Source of the DNA: Nyssa sinensis
Taxonomy: Eukaryota > Streptophyta > Magnoliopsida > Cornales > Nyssaceae
Reading direction: 5' to 3'
DNA: 64,000 nucleotides
Assembly (NCBI GenBank): GCA_008638375.1
Contig: CM018052.1
Coordinates: 21,283,071 to 21,347,070, forward strand
The notes beneath the pieces were generated by a model. That model was not told the origin of the DNA. It saw nothing but the letters and a program-made list of their open reading frames with translations, and did no database searches. The first letter of the stretch is position 1; the number at the start of each line of letters is the position of its first letter. Below, piece by piece: positions 33,937 through 45,274 of this stretch. Made by a program: the position numbers and the translations under genes.

Positions 33937-35317
33937 ATGGCTCCCAATCTGCGACCTAGGAAGAATACTCCAAACCCTCATCCTCAACCAACTGCCGGAT
34001 GAGGAAGAGGGCGAGTGAATAATCCCGTACAACAAGAGCTGATCGAAACTAGGGGGCAGAACCAGTTGCTACGGGAACAGCTCCTGACCATGTCCAAGAC
34101 CCTGGCAATGTTCACCTAGAATCATGAAACCAATCCACAAAATCCACCCGCTGCCATAAACGCTCAGGAGGTGTAACCTCCTATGGCTACCGATATTCAT
34201 AGAGATCCCCAGCCGTCGACGGCAGCCGGTCGAGGAGTTCCCGCCTTTATCCCGGAGGTCCATTACAGGAGCACCACCCGAATCCCCATCCCCGGGGCCT
34301 CGGGAGCGAACCACGTTCCACAAGGGTCATCACCTCGAGTGGTTCCTGTACCACCAGTACAAGAGAATCAGAATAACCCCCCAGTAATGGGCCAAGATCA
34401 GCCTACTCATGTAGGCCCCAAAGTCACGAGACCTGCCTCACACCAGCCCATCTTGCCAAGGGGGTCAGTAAGAGCCGAAGAAGTTGCCGAATCAATGGAC
34501 CGTACTGCCGTCACAAGAGGGGCCCAACATCCGGAACAGGACGAGCTGGCCAGACTGCTCGGGAGGTCGGCCACTCCGTTCACCAATGCTATCATGACTG
34601 AGGAAAGACCCAAGAAGTATATCGTCCCCAAGTTCACCCCTTATGATGGGACTGGGGACCCGGGGGACCACCTCTCTCACTACCAGCATACCATAGCTTT
34701 ACACGGTACTTCTGATGCTTTCCTATGCCAAACGTTCGTAACCAGCCTCAATGGTACCGCCCTGAAGTGGTTCCACCACCTCCCGCCGAACTCAGTGTCT
34801 AGCTTCTATGAGCTTGGCAGAAGATTCTTGGACAGATTCATGACTAGTAGGAGGCTGAGAAAGGGTCCAGAATTCCTGCTAAACATAAAGCAAACAAGGG
34901 AAGAATCACTCAGGGGGTACATAGCACGTTTCAACGCCGAGCTCACCAAGGTGACAGACTGCAGTTCCGGTTTCCTAGTGGCTGCTCTGGCCGCCGGTCT
35001 TGCACAAGGAGGCTTTAGAGACTCCCTGACCAAAAATCCCCCCTCGGATATGGCGGCACTTATGGATCGGGCAAGGAAATACATTAACTTAGAGGAGGCC
35101 AGGGACACCTCTAGAAAGGTCAAAGAACAAGCTCAGAAAGACGACCAGAAGAGAGACAGTCAGAAGAAGGACGACCAAAAGAAGGATACCAGCTCGGCCA
35201 GGAAAAGAGCCAGAAGCCCAGAAAAAAGGGGGGCTCCAAGAAACTCCTACAATTCCGGGCTAAGAGAATTCAACCACTTTACTCCTCTGAACGCCTCTCT
35301 ATATAACATACTGAAGT
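33937..35317 (+). pseudogene. Tat-1 gag, inactivated
   Basis: The frame starting MAPNLRPRKN at 33937 reads through three stops (34003, 34120 and 34177 approximately) into a long open stretch 34183-35317 of 378 codons. The gag domain spans about 34600-35100 (KFTPYDGTGDPGDHLSHY, FVTSLNGTALKWFHHLPPNS, REESLRGYIARFNAEL). A lysine/aspartate-rich repeat (KDDQKKD) follows. Gag forms the particle shell. The three early stops are each one C-to-T step from Arg or Gln codons. The ATG at 34183 lies inside the original frame and is not the original start. The frame ends with a stop at 35317 and coding resemblance continues beyond it. Confidence 0.88.
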
Positions 35318-35344
35318 AAGTAAAATCTCAGAAAAATCTAAGAT

Positions 35345-38300
35345 GGCCAGAACCTTTGAAAGGAGACCCCAGCTACCGAGATCAAACCAAATACTGCGAT
35401 CTTCACAAGGACCGAGGGTACACAACCAATACCTGCAAAGCTCTCAAACATGAGATTGAGCAGCTAATAAGGAGAGGACAGCTACAGGAGTTCGTCAAGC
35501 AGGACGGAGGACAAAACCCCCGTAACGAACGACCCCAACAGAGAAAGGCCGACCAGAGGCAAGAACAGAAAGAGGGCAGGAACGAGCCCCCACAATAGAA
35601 CAACCAGGTGATCTTTGTCCTACACGCAGATTCTCCTGCAACAGGCACCTCTAACAGGTCAAGGAAACGTTATGCTCGGGAGGCCAGGTCTGCTCCCAAC
35701 ATCGTACAGGTCGCTAACTTGGAGAAAAAGTTAAAGCCCGTGCCAGAAATCTAATTTACGGGTCATAACCTTATAGTAGTACATTGTCCTCACAGTGACG
35801 CCCTGGTCATCTCCCTCAAGATGGCCAACTTCGAGATCCGAAGAGTCCTCGTTGACACTGGGTGCTCAACTAATGTACTGTTCTACGACCCTTTCAAGCA
35901 TATGAAACTCGACCCCAATGACATTAAACCCACGGGTATAATCATGGCGGGCTTCGACGGAAACACTAACACTCCACTGGGAAGGGTCGACCTGGCCACG
36001 ACTGCAGGTGAAGGGGATGGACAAAAGACCACGATAGCTGAGTACATGGTCCTAAAAGCCAAATCTTCCTACAACGTCATAATTGGGAGGCCCTGGCTAC
36101 ATGAGATGGGAGCAGTCACTTCGACTCTCCACCAATGCTTGAAATACGTTCACAATCAGACAGTTTACTCCATCAGAGGATGCCAACCGACCTCCTAAGA
36201 ATGCCATGCCCTCGCATTCAAGGCCAAGGCCCCTAAATAGCAATTACTGCACGTTCGTGAATGCAAGGATGTAATCTACCCTTGCTGTCACGAGGCAGAA
36301 GACTGTCCTTCCAGGATTGACGAGCCATTAAGCCCCAGAGGAAGGGATAGCAGAGCCAAACCTATAGGGGAACCTATTAAAGTCCTGGTCAGCTCGGAAG
36401 ATCAGGGGCGTTACCTGCAGATAGGTCCCGACCTGACACGTACCGAGCAGGATGAGCTGGTCAAGTTCTTAAAGAAAAACCTCTCTGTGTTCGCCTGGGA
36501 AACAAGGGACATGGAGGGAATAGATCTCGACCTTATCACGCACAGACTAACGGTAGATCCGGATCATCCACCAGTGAGACAAAAGAAAAGGCCACTCGCT
36601 CTAGAGCGACATCAGGTCATTAACGATGAAGTGCAGAGGCTGCTCGACGCCAACATGATACGAGAGGTATTTTACCCTGATTGGTTGGCCAACACTGTTC
36701 TGGTCAAAAAGAAGAACGGCAAGTGGAGAGTCTATGTTGACTACACAGATCTCAACAAGGCATGCCCGAAAGATAGCTTCCTCCTTCCACGAATAGATCA
36801 GTTAGTCGATGCAACTGCAGGACACGAGCTCATGAGCTTCATGGATGCCTATTCCAGGTACAACCAAATACAGATGCATCCTCCCGACCAAGAGAAGACT
36901 TCATTCATCACTGAACGAGGTCTCTATTGCTATAGAGTGATGCCGTTCGGACTGAAGAATGTTGGAGCCACATACCAACGACTTGTTAACAAGATGTTCA
37001 GCTCTCTAATCGGCAACACCATGGAAGTCTACATCGACGATATGCTGGTCAAAAGCTTAAAGAAGAGCAGTCATCTCCAGCACCTAGCCCAGACATTTGA
37101 TATTCTCAGACAGTATAAGATGAAGCTCAATCCCTCGAAATGCACCTTTAGTGTAACAAAAGGGAAATTCTTGGGATATATAGTCTCTCAGAGGAGTATA
37201 GAAGCAGACCTGACCCAGATCGGGGCTCTGATCGAACTGAAATCCCCAAGAACCCGGAAGGACATTCAAGCTCAGAACGGCAGGATAGCAGCTCTTAGCA
37301 GATTTATCTCCAAGTCCACGGACCGTTGCCTACCATTCTTCAAGGCTCTGAAAGGTAACAAATCTTTACAATGGACTGACGAATGTGAAAAATCCTTTCA
37401 GGAACTCAAAAGGTACCTAGCCTCGCCCGAGCTCTTATCAAAACCGATCCAAGGGAAAAGACTGCTTCTCTACCTTGCAGTCTCTGAGAACGTTATCAGT
37501 TCGGTACTGGTCAGACAGGACAGGAGCGTGCAGAGGCCTATCTTCTATGTCAGCAAGGCATTACTGGACACAGAGAAGAGGTACCCCGAGATCGAAAAAC
37601 TAGCCTTAGCACTCATAGTATCGGCACGAAAGCTCAGACCCTACTTTCAAGCACATCCCATAGAAATACCAACTGCTTACCTACTGAAAACCGTCCTAAG
37701 AAAACCAAAAGTATCAGAACGGCTGGTCAAATGGTCAGTGGAACTAGGGGATTTCGATTTGTCCTACGTTCCACGAATCTCAATTAAAGGGCAACCTTGG
37801 CAGACTTCGTCGCGGAATTCACCCCCGCACTTCTGAGCAAAGCACAACTCTGTGATGATATGGGAACTTGGAAGTTGTATACTGATGGGTCATCCACCAA
37901 CAGAGGTGCCGGAGCCGGGCTGGTACTACATTCTCCTGATGGATTTACAACAAAAAGGGCAATTAGCTTGGGGTTCAAAGCCTCCAACAACGAAGCAGAG
38001 TATGAAGCCCTTATCCGGGGATAAAGCTAGCTCAGGAATGTGAAGTACAGAACCTCGAAGTATTCTTTGACTCCCAATTGGTAGTTAACCAAGTTCAAGG
38101 AGAATACGCTGTCAAGGATGAGAGAATGCTTTGATAATCGGAATTAGTCAATTCGTTGAAACATTCCTTCCGAGCATTCTCGATCCAAAAAATAGAAAGA
38201 GGTCAAAACGGCAGAGCAGATGCCTTGGCGAACATGGCGTCTCACATGAAGACAAGTGTGGATTCAACAATAAAGTTCTCTCACCAGCTGAGGCCTAGCA

Positions 38301-39580
38301 CCGAGGAGATCCAGGTCGCCTAAATCACAGAACAGCCTCAAAACTGGATGACCCCTATACTCCAGTACCTGGAAGAAGGACTCCTCCCTGAAGACAGAAA
38401 TAAGGCAAAAAGAATCCGCATCAGAGCAGCTCGGTATCTTGTCCTTAACGGAAAGCTCTACCGAAGATCTTACACTCAGCCATTGTTAAAATGCCTGGCA
38501 CCCGAGGAGTCTCAGTACGTCTTGGCAGAAATCCATGAAAGAATTTGTGGAAATCATAACGGAGGAAGAACCATAGCCCACCGAGCTCTAACTCGAGGCT
38601 ACTACTGGCCTGGAATGCTGAAGGAAACAAAGGAATACACTCGAAAGTGTGACAAATTCCAGAGGTTCGTCCCTTATCAGCATCAGCCACGACACGAGCT
38701 CATTCCCATCGCTAGCTCATGGCCTTTTGCGCAATGGGGGATGGACATCATAGGCCCATTACCTAAAGCCACACCGAACAAGAGATACCTATTAGTGGCT
38801 ATTGATTACTTCTCAAAATGGGCTGAAGCGGAGCCATTGACTCGCATCACTGAAAAGGAGGTCCAGAGTTTTACTTGGAAAAATATAGTCTGCAGGTTCG
38901 GCATACCTCACGTGATCATCTCAGACAATGGCACACAGTTTACCTGAAAAATCTTCAAGAAATTCTGCCAAGACCTAAACATCAACCAGCACTTCTCCTC
39001 CCCTGGTCATCCTCAAGCAAACGGGCAGGCCGAAGTCACTAACTGAACCATCCTAGATGCTCTCAAGAAGAGGTTAGAAGAAGCTAAGGGGAAATGGGTC
39101 GAGGAACTCCTTGGGGCACTCTGGGCCTACCGAACAACCAGGAGAACTCCAACATCAAAAACCCCCTTCTCACTCGCCTACGGAACCGAGGCAGTAATCC
39201 CTGTTGAGATCGGCATGCCTACCCTAAGGACAGAAGCTTTCGACGAGGAGACCAATAACCAACAGCTCACGGAAAACTTGGATTTGCTTGAGGAGAGGAG
39301 AGAGCAGGCCGTAATCAGAATGGAAGCTTATCAGCGCAGAATGGTTAGCTGCTCAAAAATTGGTCTCAGGCCTGCCAGCTTCCAAGTTGGGGACCTCGTC
39401 CTAAGAAGGGTATTCCAGAACACCAAGGATCCCACCATGGGAAAGTTATCACCTAACTGGGAGGGTCCCTACAGAATTACCAAAACAGTAAGGCCGACCA
39501 CTTATTGGTTGGAAAGCATGGATGGGAAACCTGTTCCCAGACCTTGGAATATGGAACACTTACGAAAATATTATCAATAA
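35345..39580 (+). pseudogene. Tat-1 pol: protease, RT, RNase H, aRNase H, integrase
   Basis: Order: a zinc-knuckle-like CDLHKDRGYTTNTC (His to Tyr) near 35395; protease VLVDTGCSTN (35845-35875); RT and RNase H open from 36487 to 37836, with WRVYVDYTDLNKACPKD, the catalytic YIDDM (37030-37044) and RNase H YLAVSENVISSVLV. A one-base frameshift near 37795 leads to a second RNase H (WKLYTDGSSTNRGAGAGLVL, ASNNEAEYEALI). Integrase (38348-39580) shows HERICGNHNGG, CDKFQ (the second Cys of the CxxC is Phe-flanked and altered), GMDIIGPLPK, SDNGTQF and HPQANGQAEVTN, ending YRITKTV...MEHLRKYYQ. Stops near 35597, 35752, 36197, 38944 and 39044. The dual RNase H places it in the Tat clade. Confidence 0.93.
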
Positions 39581-39620
39581 AGTAATCTGTTTTTATTTTT
39601 CAACATATTCCGTGAAGTAT

Positions 39621-40131
39621 CTTAATGCACAGGCTCAGGTTTGGTCCATCTTAACTGCACAGGCTCAGGTCTGGTCCATCTTAATGCACAGGCTCAGGTC
39701 TGGTCCATCTTAATGCACAGACTTTAGGTCTGGTCCATCTTAATGCACAGGCTCAGGTCTGGTCCATCTTAATGCACAGACTTTAGGTCTGGTCCATCTT
39801 AATGCACAGGCTCAAGTCTGGTCCATCTTAATGCACAAACTTTAGGTCTATCTTAATGTACAGATCTCTCAGGTCTGGTCCATCCTAATGCACAGATCTC
39901 TTAGGTCTGGTCCATCTTAATGTACAGATCTCTCAGGTCTGGTCCATCTCAATGTACAGACCTCAGGTCTGGTCCATCTCAATGTACAGACTTGAAGTCT
40001 GGTCCACCTCAATGCACAGACCTCAGGTCTGGTCCATCTCAATGTACAGACTTCAAGTCTGGTCCATCTCAATGCACAGACCTCAGGTCTGGTCCATCTC
40101 AATGAACAGACCTCAAGTCTGGTCCATCTTG
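39621..40131. repeat. Tat-1 post-pol minisatellite, 29-30 bp period
   Basis: About 17 copies of CAGGTCTGGTCCATCT plus AATG(C/T)ACAGA. Open in several frames on both strands only because of its composition; not a gene. Confidence 0.95.
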
Positions 40132-40719
40132 ATATATGAAGCTGATGTTTTATTACAAGTACACAAAGGCTCCATGTCAGAAGTTATAAACAGACAAGAA
40201 TAAACTTTAAGTGCTCAGTCATACCGACCATCAAAATATCCTTACAAATACAAGTCCCTTTGATCGACAATCAAGCTCAGGTTTTGTTCTAAGGGGTCAG
40301 AATCACTGTCTTACGCCAGTTTCTACGATTGATGGTTAGTAATCAGATTGATTGATTATCATTCAAATTATTCTCTTTTAAAGAAAGTCCATGACTCAAA
40401 ACCCCTCTAATATCAAGAGTTCGGCAAAAGTTGGTTATTACTGCACATTACTTCAGGGTTATCATAAGTTAGTCCAGAAGACCACCCACGGTTGGTAAAG
40501 ACAGTACTCTGGAAACCGAGCAGGTTTATTTGTGTCATAATACAGACATCAAAGGCCGAAGTACGTTCACACACAACAAAACATTGATACATTTTTAGAG
40601 CAGAACTCAAAGATTGCCAACAACCAAAGAAAAACAGAGACAAAAACTGAAGAGAAGATATTTTCATTAATATATGAGCTCGGTTACAAAAAGATGAAAC
40701 AGGACTACAAAAGTTTTCC
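40132..40719. other. Tat-1 spacer
   Basis: Non-coding region between the minisatellite and the 3' end of the antisense gene; it probably includes that gene's 3' UTR. Nothing else seen. Confidence 0.55.
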
Positions 40720-42719
40720 CTAAACTAAAGGGCTTGCAGATCCATCGTCCTCATCCCCATCTTCGTCCTCATCGTCGTCGTCAATCCTAGACAGGTTAAT
40801 ATCCGGGAACTTGGCGAGAAGCTTGGACTTGAAGTTGTCGTAACCGAGCTGCGCAATAGTATTTCCCATCTTCTCAAGCTCGGTCTTCAACCTGGCCTCG
40901 GTCTCAACCTTGGCCTCTTCAACTTTCTGAGCAATTGAAGACTGAAGGGCACTGTTCTCCTCCTTCAGCTTGGTCAGGTCCTGAAGAAGGGAGTCCCGTT
41001 CAGATCGCAAAGAATCCCTCTCAAGCTTAACAGAATCCCTTTCGGATTCCATAATTGAGAGGCAATTCCTCGCCTCCTTTAGCTCGTCCTCGGCTGTGGT
41101 GGCCTGAGATTGAGCCGTACCGAGCTGCAATCAAGCTTCATCCAGCTCTTCTTCCAGCCTTTCCACGGCCTGAAGATCAATTGTGGCCTCCATCAAAGCG
41201 GCCAAATTATGCAAAGTCTGTAAAAATAAAACAAGAAGGCACATCAGTAAAGAGAAAAAGAAAGAAAAACGCTAAAGAAGAAAGGTTGGTCGTTACCTTC
41301 AAATGGGCCCTCATGGCACCAATCACAGTCTTCTCAGTACCCTTCCTGGTACTGCAGGAGGGGGAGTCCGTTCGAGGGGCCTCCGCCCAGAAATCTTCAA
41401 TGGCCTTATGGACGGCCTTATATCCATCAGGCAGTTCAGCACCTACTTTCGCCTTGCCCCTCGATTGAGATCTTTGAGCCGAAGAGGGGGCAGGCCTGGG
41501 TGCTACCACACCCCTCTGAGGGGCAGAAGAGGGCTCCCTAATCACCACCCCCTTTTGAGGGGCAGAGGAGGGCTCCTTGATCACAACACCCCTTAGAGGA
41601 GGTCGGGAAGAGGGAGAAGCAGAAGAGACAGCCCCCTTCTTGGGAGGCACCGAAGAGGACGGGTCAGTCGTCCTCGTCTTCTTCGAAGAAGACGCAGAGG
41701 GAGGAGGCTGGCTCGCCACCCTCTTCTTCTTTGACGACCCCTATTTACCAGCAATGGACTTAAGGACGTCGTCAACAACACCCTTGTCCTTAGGAGGCAT
41801 TGTGAAGCCCGAGTGGAGGATAGCCCGGTAGTCCCTATTCGGAGTTTGAAGAAGCCTTTTGTACTGGTCTTTCAGAGCAGGGGTGAAGTGAGGCCTCTTC
41901 TTGACGCTCTTGTCTGCACAGAAGAATTTTGAACAAAGTTTAGTCAGATACACAAAAACAAGCACAGAACAAGATTACAAAAGAAAAGGGAGTCTCACCC
42001 ATAAAACTCGTGCTCCGGGGGAACGTGGAGAACTGGTCCTCGGGGTCGGTCACCTCCCACTCTCCACTAACAAAGAAATATCAATCCTTCCAAAATTTAT
42101 TGGAGGACGGTACGTAAGACAAAGGTCGGAAACCCCTGTCAAACGACATGTAGTAGAGGCCCTCCGCCTTCAGGTACTTGAGGTCCATTTTACTACAGAT
42201 CAAATCTAAGGAGACCTCAACACCGTTCAGATGACCCAAGGCCATAAACCCTAACAGGTGCCTCCAACTGTTCAAAAGCAGGTCGGCTGGGCAAAGATTG
42301 AACCAACAAAAGAAGTCCCTAAGCAGTCTAGGGAAAGGAAGGCGTAGACCCATCTCAAACCAGGCAGTGTAAACACAAATTTCGCCTTCCCTAATATCCC
42401 AAGGATAGTCTAGGTCGTCAGGAGCCCTAAGGGTAACATTTGAAGGAATATCGTACCTCTCCCTTAAAACCTCTAACCAAGAAAAGGCTACAGTACTCTC
42501 TGTCTCCTCTCCCTGAAAGGACCGACCAGAGACCTCACCCTCTCTATCCCTAGACTCTGAGAAGGCATCGACAATCCTAACTGAGGGGCTAGAACGAGCC
42601 TCTTCTGACCTAGTCCCCAGGGAACTGCTACCCCTAACTAAGGTTTGCGACAGGGAATAAGCCTCTGGGAGGCTCCCTGACCCATCACCAACACCGGAAG
42701 ATGCCGAAGAAGTCGACAT
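40720..42719 (-). pseudogene. Tat-1 antisense accessory gene (putative gypsy-type transposon domain), three exons
   Basis: Minus-strand exons 42719-41999, 41913-41297 and 41217-40720 join with GT/AG introns of 85 and 79 bp into 612 codons. The N-terminal half has the Transposase_28 ('putative gypsy type transposon') signature: GEICVYTAWFEMGLRLPFPR, FNLCPADLLLNSWRHLL, MDLKYLKAEGLYYMSFDRGF. The middle is proline/serine-rich with three tandem copies of an RGVVI(K/R)EPSSAPQ-like unit; the C-terminal exon is a long coiled coil (ESERDSVKLERDSLRSERD) ending in an acidic run (RIDDDDEDEDGDEDD). Three stops remain: TGA 42081, TAG 41741, TGA 41131. Its upstream TATA box and introns indicate independent transcription opposite to pol. 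Antisense ORFs at this site are known in Tat elements such as maize Grande; the role is unknown. Confidence 0.85.
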
Positions 42720-42914
42720 TCCAAAATAACGAAAAAAGAGAAGAGAAGAAAGTGAAAAGATGAACGAAATGCCAAAACCGAACCTGAATAAAAGGAAGGG
42801 ACTGTGGATGAATGAAAATCTTCACAGGATAGCTTGCTGGTTCGACAATGACGGAGTATGTATTTCTCTTTGTAAAATAAAAGACGGTAAAAGAATCGTA
42901 CAAGGCTCTTTCTC

Positions 42915-42925
42915 CCTTTTATATG
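42915..42925 (-). promoter_or_regulatory. TATA box of the Tat-1 antisense gene
   Basis: The minus strand reads TATATAAAAGG, a canonical plant TATA box about 196 bp before the ATG at 42719 and inside the element, separate from the LTR. Confidence 0.65.
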
Positions 42926-43116
42926 CATCCGAAGAGTAATGGCTACCCAAGCGAACCGTCATGACAAGATCGCAACAATAATGAGTTGAGAAGCCCAAAA
43001 ACCAGCTGCGCAATAAATGATGTACCAACGGACGTCTAGGAAAACGAGAAGACAGGACGCGTGACTTTTCGGGCACTCTTAAAACCTTAGTTATCCCCCA
43101 AGCTCCAACTAAGGCT

Positions 43117-43131
43117 TGGGGGGGGAGTAAC
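43117..43131 (+). promoter_or_regulatory. Tat-1 polypurine tract
   Basis: Eight G followed by AGTAAC directly before the 3' LTR. Confidence 0.8.
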
Positions 43132-43835
43132 TGATATACCACTATGTGACACACCAACCACTGCATGACACGTGTAACTGCAAGATCGGCTCACGACCAA
43201 TAATACAGCTCATGCTCGGTCATATAACTTGTGCTCGGTCGCTCAGCTCAGGCTCAGCCATATAACTTGTGCTCGGTAGCTTAGTTCATGTTCGGCCTTA
43301 TAATCTGTGCTCGGTCATTCAGTACACGCTCGGTCATATATCTCATCCTCGGTCAGTCAAGGGCATAACCTACATGGGCCGAGCTCATAGTATCAAAGCA
43401 GGACTGCTCTCCCATAAAGACTAACTTGTATAGATGCAAGCCTGTAGTACAACACATCAATGATCAGACCTAATCACCGCCTCAGTGAGCACCAAGCAGG
43501 AAATAAGGAAGCTATCTCCAACAAGGAAACTGCCACACTGAGTTACCATATTCAACAAGGTAACTGATATCTCCCGAGATCCAATCCCAATATTCATGGC
43601 TCCAAATCCTAATCAACTTAGGAGAGACATTGCCTATAAATTCAACCCTAAAGGTACGCTTTATTTTCATGCTCATTATTTTGGCTTTCATTACAAGTCT
43701 TTCAATTCAGTTTATTGACTTAAGCATCGGAGCGGCTACCGCTGGAGCCAACCCGGTGGTCCTCTGATCTTCTGTTTCAAGTGTTTCGCAGGGAGCCGAG
43801 CTTGGATCTCACGTGGGCTAAAAAGTGCAGCATCA
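43132..43835 (+). repeat. Tat-1 3' LTR
   Basis: 704 bp, the same length as the 5' LTR, about 14 differences by eye and no indel noticed. Followed by GTCTT. Confidence 0.96.
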
Positions 43836-43840
43836 GTCTT

Positions 43841-44072
43841 TATTGTAGTAGCATTAGTTTAAAAAGAAGAATTTTTGTTTCCTAGTCAAAGTAGTAATGT
43901 TCTATTACTGTAATATGATGTAATAGGTCTTTATATATGATTATATTTTTTTATTAATAAGTATTAATTACAAATTTTGAAGAATTATTTTTTTTGTTGA
44001 GTAAGAACTCTTCATGTTTCTTATTCTTTAAAAAATTCGACATGTTCAATTCTCCCATTCACTTTTCGTGCA
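43841..44072 (+). repeat. Gag-only element 3' LTR, right half
   Basis: Continues the LTR interrupted at 33154 (TATTGTAGTAGCATTAG...) and ends TTCGTGCA, matching 31599-31819. Confidence 0.85.
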
Positions 44073-44077
44073 TTACC

Positions 44078-44600
44078 TACCCTACTCAAATTTGGTCTCA
44101 AGTTCTTTATAACTAACTTATTCAAAGGAACCCATTTGATTGTTCTGTAGAATTAAATTGGGCTCGTTCATACCTCAAAGGACCAAATTTTTTTCTCCAA
44201 GCTCAGGAAACTGTCTCTTGTTGCCTTCATCTACTATATCTGGGAAGCTAAAAACTGCAAGCTGTGGCATTCTTCTCTTTCTGATCTAGATCAAATTTTG
44301 TCTCAAATCACTAATGTGATTTGTACGAAGACTATCTCTTGGAGAAAAGTTCCTAACAACTTCATCAACTAAGAAGTTAGTATGCATTGGGGTTTATCTT
44401 GTATTATTTTCAAAACTTGGACTGCATGTGCTTTCTGTTTTCTCTACTAGTCTTGTTAGGTAGCTTTGTTGTCTGTAGCCTCTACTAGTCTTTTTTTCTC
44501 TTGAGGGTCTTTGTATTGTATCTTGTTCTTTGTGCTTAGGGAGTTCCCTTTTCTCCGTGTCTCAATAAAATGCTTAATTACCCCAAAAAAAAAAATATTA
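44078..44600 (+). pseudogene. LINE (L1-type) 3' end
   Basis: Minus no frame of its own start: the 3' terminal part of LINE ORF2 is readable at about 44190-44370 as FFSKLRKLSLVAFIYYIWEA and then WHSSLSDLDQILSQI, a C-terminal pattern of plant LINE reverse-transcriptase proteins (YYIWxxRN region), ending in a stop near 44372. A 3' UTR follows with AATAAA near 44564 and a poly(A)-like run at 44583-44595. 5'-truncated as is usual for LINE insertions. The 5' edge abuts the LTR at 44072 and may be part of the same rearranged junction. Confidence 0.65.
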
Positions 44601-44609
44601 AAACTCTAA

Positions 44610-45115
44610 CTGTTAGTTTGGATAAGTATGAGGAAAAGAAAAGGAGAGGAGAATATTAGTTATGAGGGAAAGAAAATGAGAGAAGAGGAGAGAGTAATTT
44701 CTCTTTTATGTTTGGATAACTAATGAAATGAAATGAGAGGAAAGACTAATATAATTCTTTCATCTTGTTTGGGAATGATAAAGGAGAGAAAGGAAATGAA
44801 AAGATTTTATATTATTTTATTATTATACCCTTTGGATGCCTTAGGATAGAGGTGTCATTTCTATTTGGATTTTTATAATTTTAAGGGTAATATTGGTATT
44901 ATTAAAAATTCATTAAATTCTTGTTTTCTTTCCTTTCATTTCCTCCCACTTTTGGAGGGATAACAAAATTGTTTAAATGAGAGTTAAGCTCTCCCTCTCC
45001 CTCCCTTTCCCTCTCTTTTCTTCCTAATTTTTAAAACAAATATGATATAAGCTTTCATTCCTTCTCCTTCCCTTCTCTTTCTTTTTAATTCCTTCCATCC
45101 AAACATAGTATAAGA
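44610..45115. mobile_element. Possible MITE-like GA-rich element
   Basis: About 500 bp starts near TTAGTTTGGATAAG and ends near the rough inverted complement CCATCCAAACATAGTA, with GA-rich left half (AGGAAAAGAAAAGGAGAGG) mirrored by a CT-rich right half. The inverted ends are imperfect and no target duplication was established. Confidence 0.35.
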
Positions 45116-45274
45116 ATCTAAAGTGAAGTCACAAGCATTAGCCAAAAAGGAAAAAAACAATAATGATAAAAAAGAATAAGAATAAGAAGTGGCAAACAAA
45201 GAAACCAAGACCTCATTCAACCAAATATCTTACAAATTCCTGAAAGCAACATATTCTTATCAAGGAAACTTTAA

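Larger units (their letters stand above)
33155..43835 (+). mobile_element. Tat-1: complete Tat-type Ty3/gypsy retrotransposon
   Basis: This 10,681-bp element has two 704-bp LTRs, a PBS, gag, protease, RT, RNase H, a second (archaeal-like) RNase H, integrase, a 30-bp minisatellite, an antisense three-exon gene and a polypurine tract. The target duplication GTCTT is exact at 33150-33154 and 43836-43840. The dual RNase H and extra ORF are marks of the Tat lineage. The LTRs differ at about 14 sites by eye (2%), so this is the youngest large element here. Stops and single-base frameshifts disable the polyprotein. Confidence 0.96.
31431..44072 (+). mobile_element. Gag-only LTR element, split by Tat-1
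   Basis: 5' LTR 31431-31819, tRNA-Met PBS 31825-31837, a short interior (31838-32981) with a gag remnant and no pol, a polypurine stretch (AAGTGGGAGAGAC, 32969-32981), and a 3' LTR whose two halves (32982-33154 and 43841-44072) flank the Tat-1 insertion. The 5' LTR lacks the first 17 or so bases of the 3' LTR (TGATGTAGGATAAAA). A related LTR fragment at 47527 also starts TGATGTA, supporting that start. The gag type and PBS suit a Ty3/gypsy origin; the interior is only about 1.1 kb, so it could not move by itself. Confidence 0.8.

Noticed and set aside
39917..40203. Repeat proteins on both strands of the Tat-1 minisatellite
   Set aside because: Period of 29-30 bp keeps frames open; no conserved start, promoter or family.
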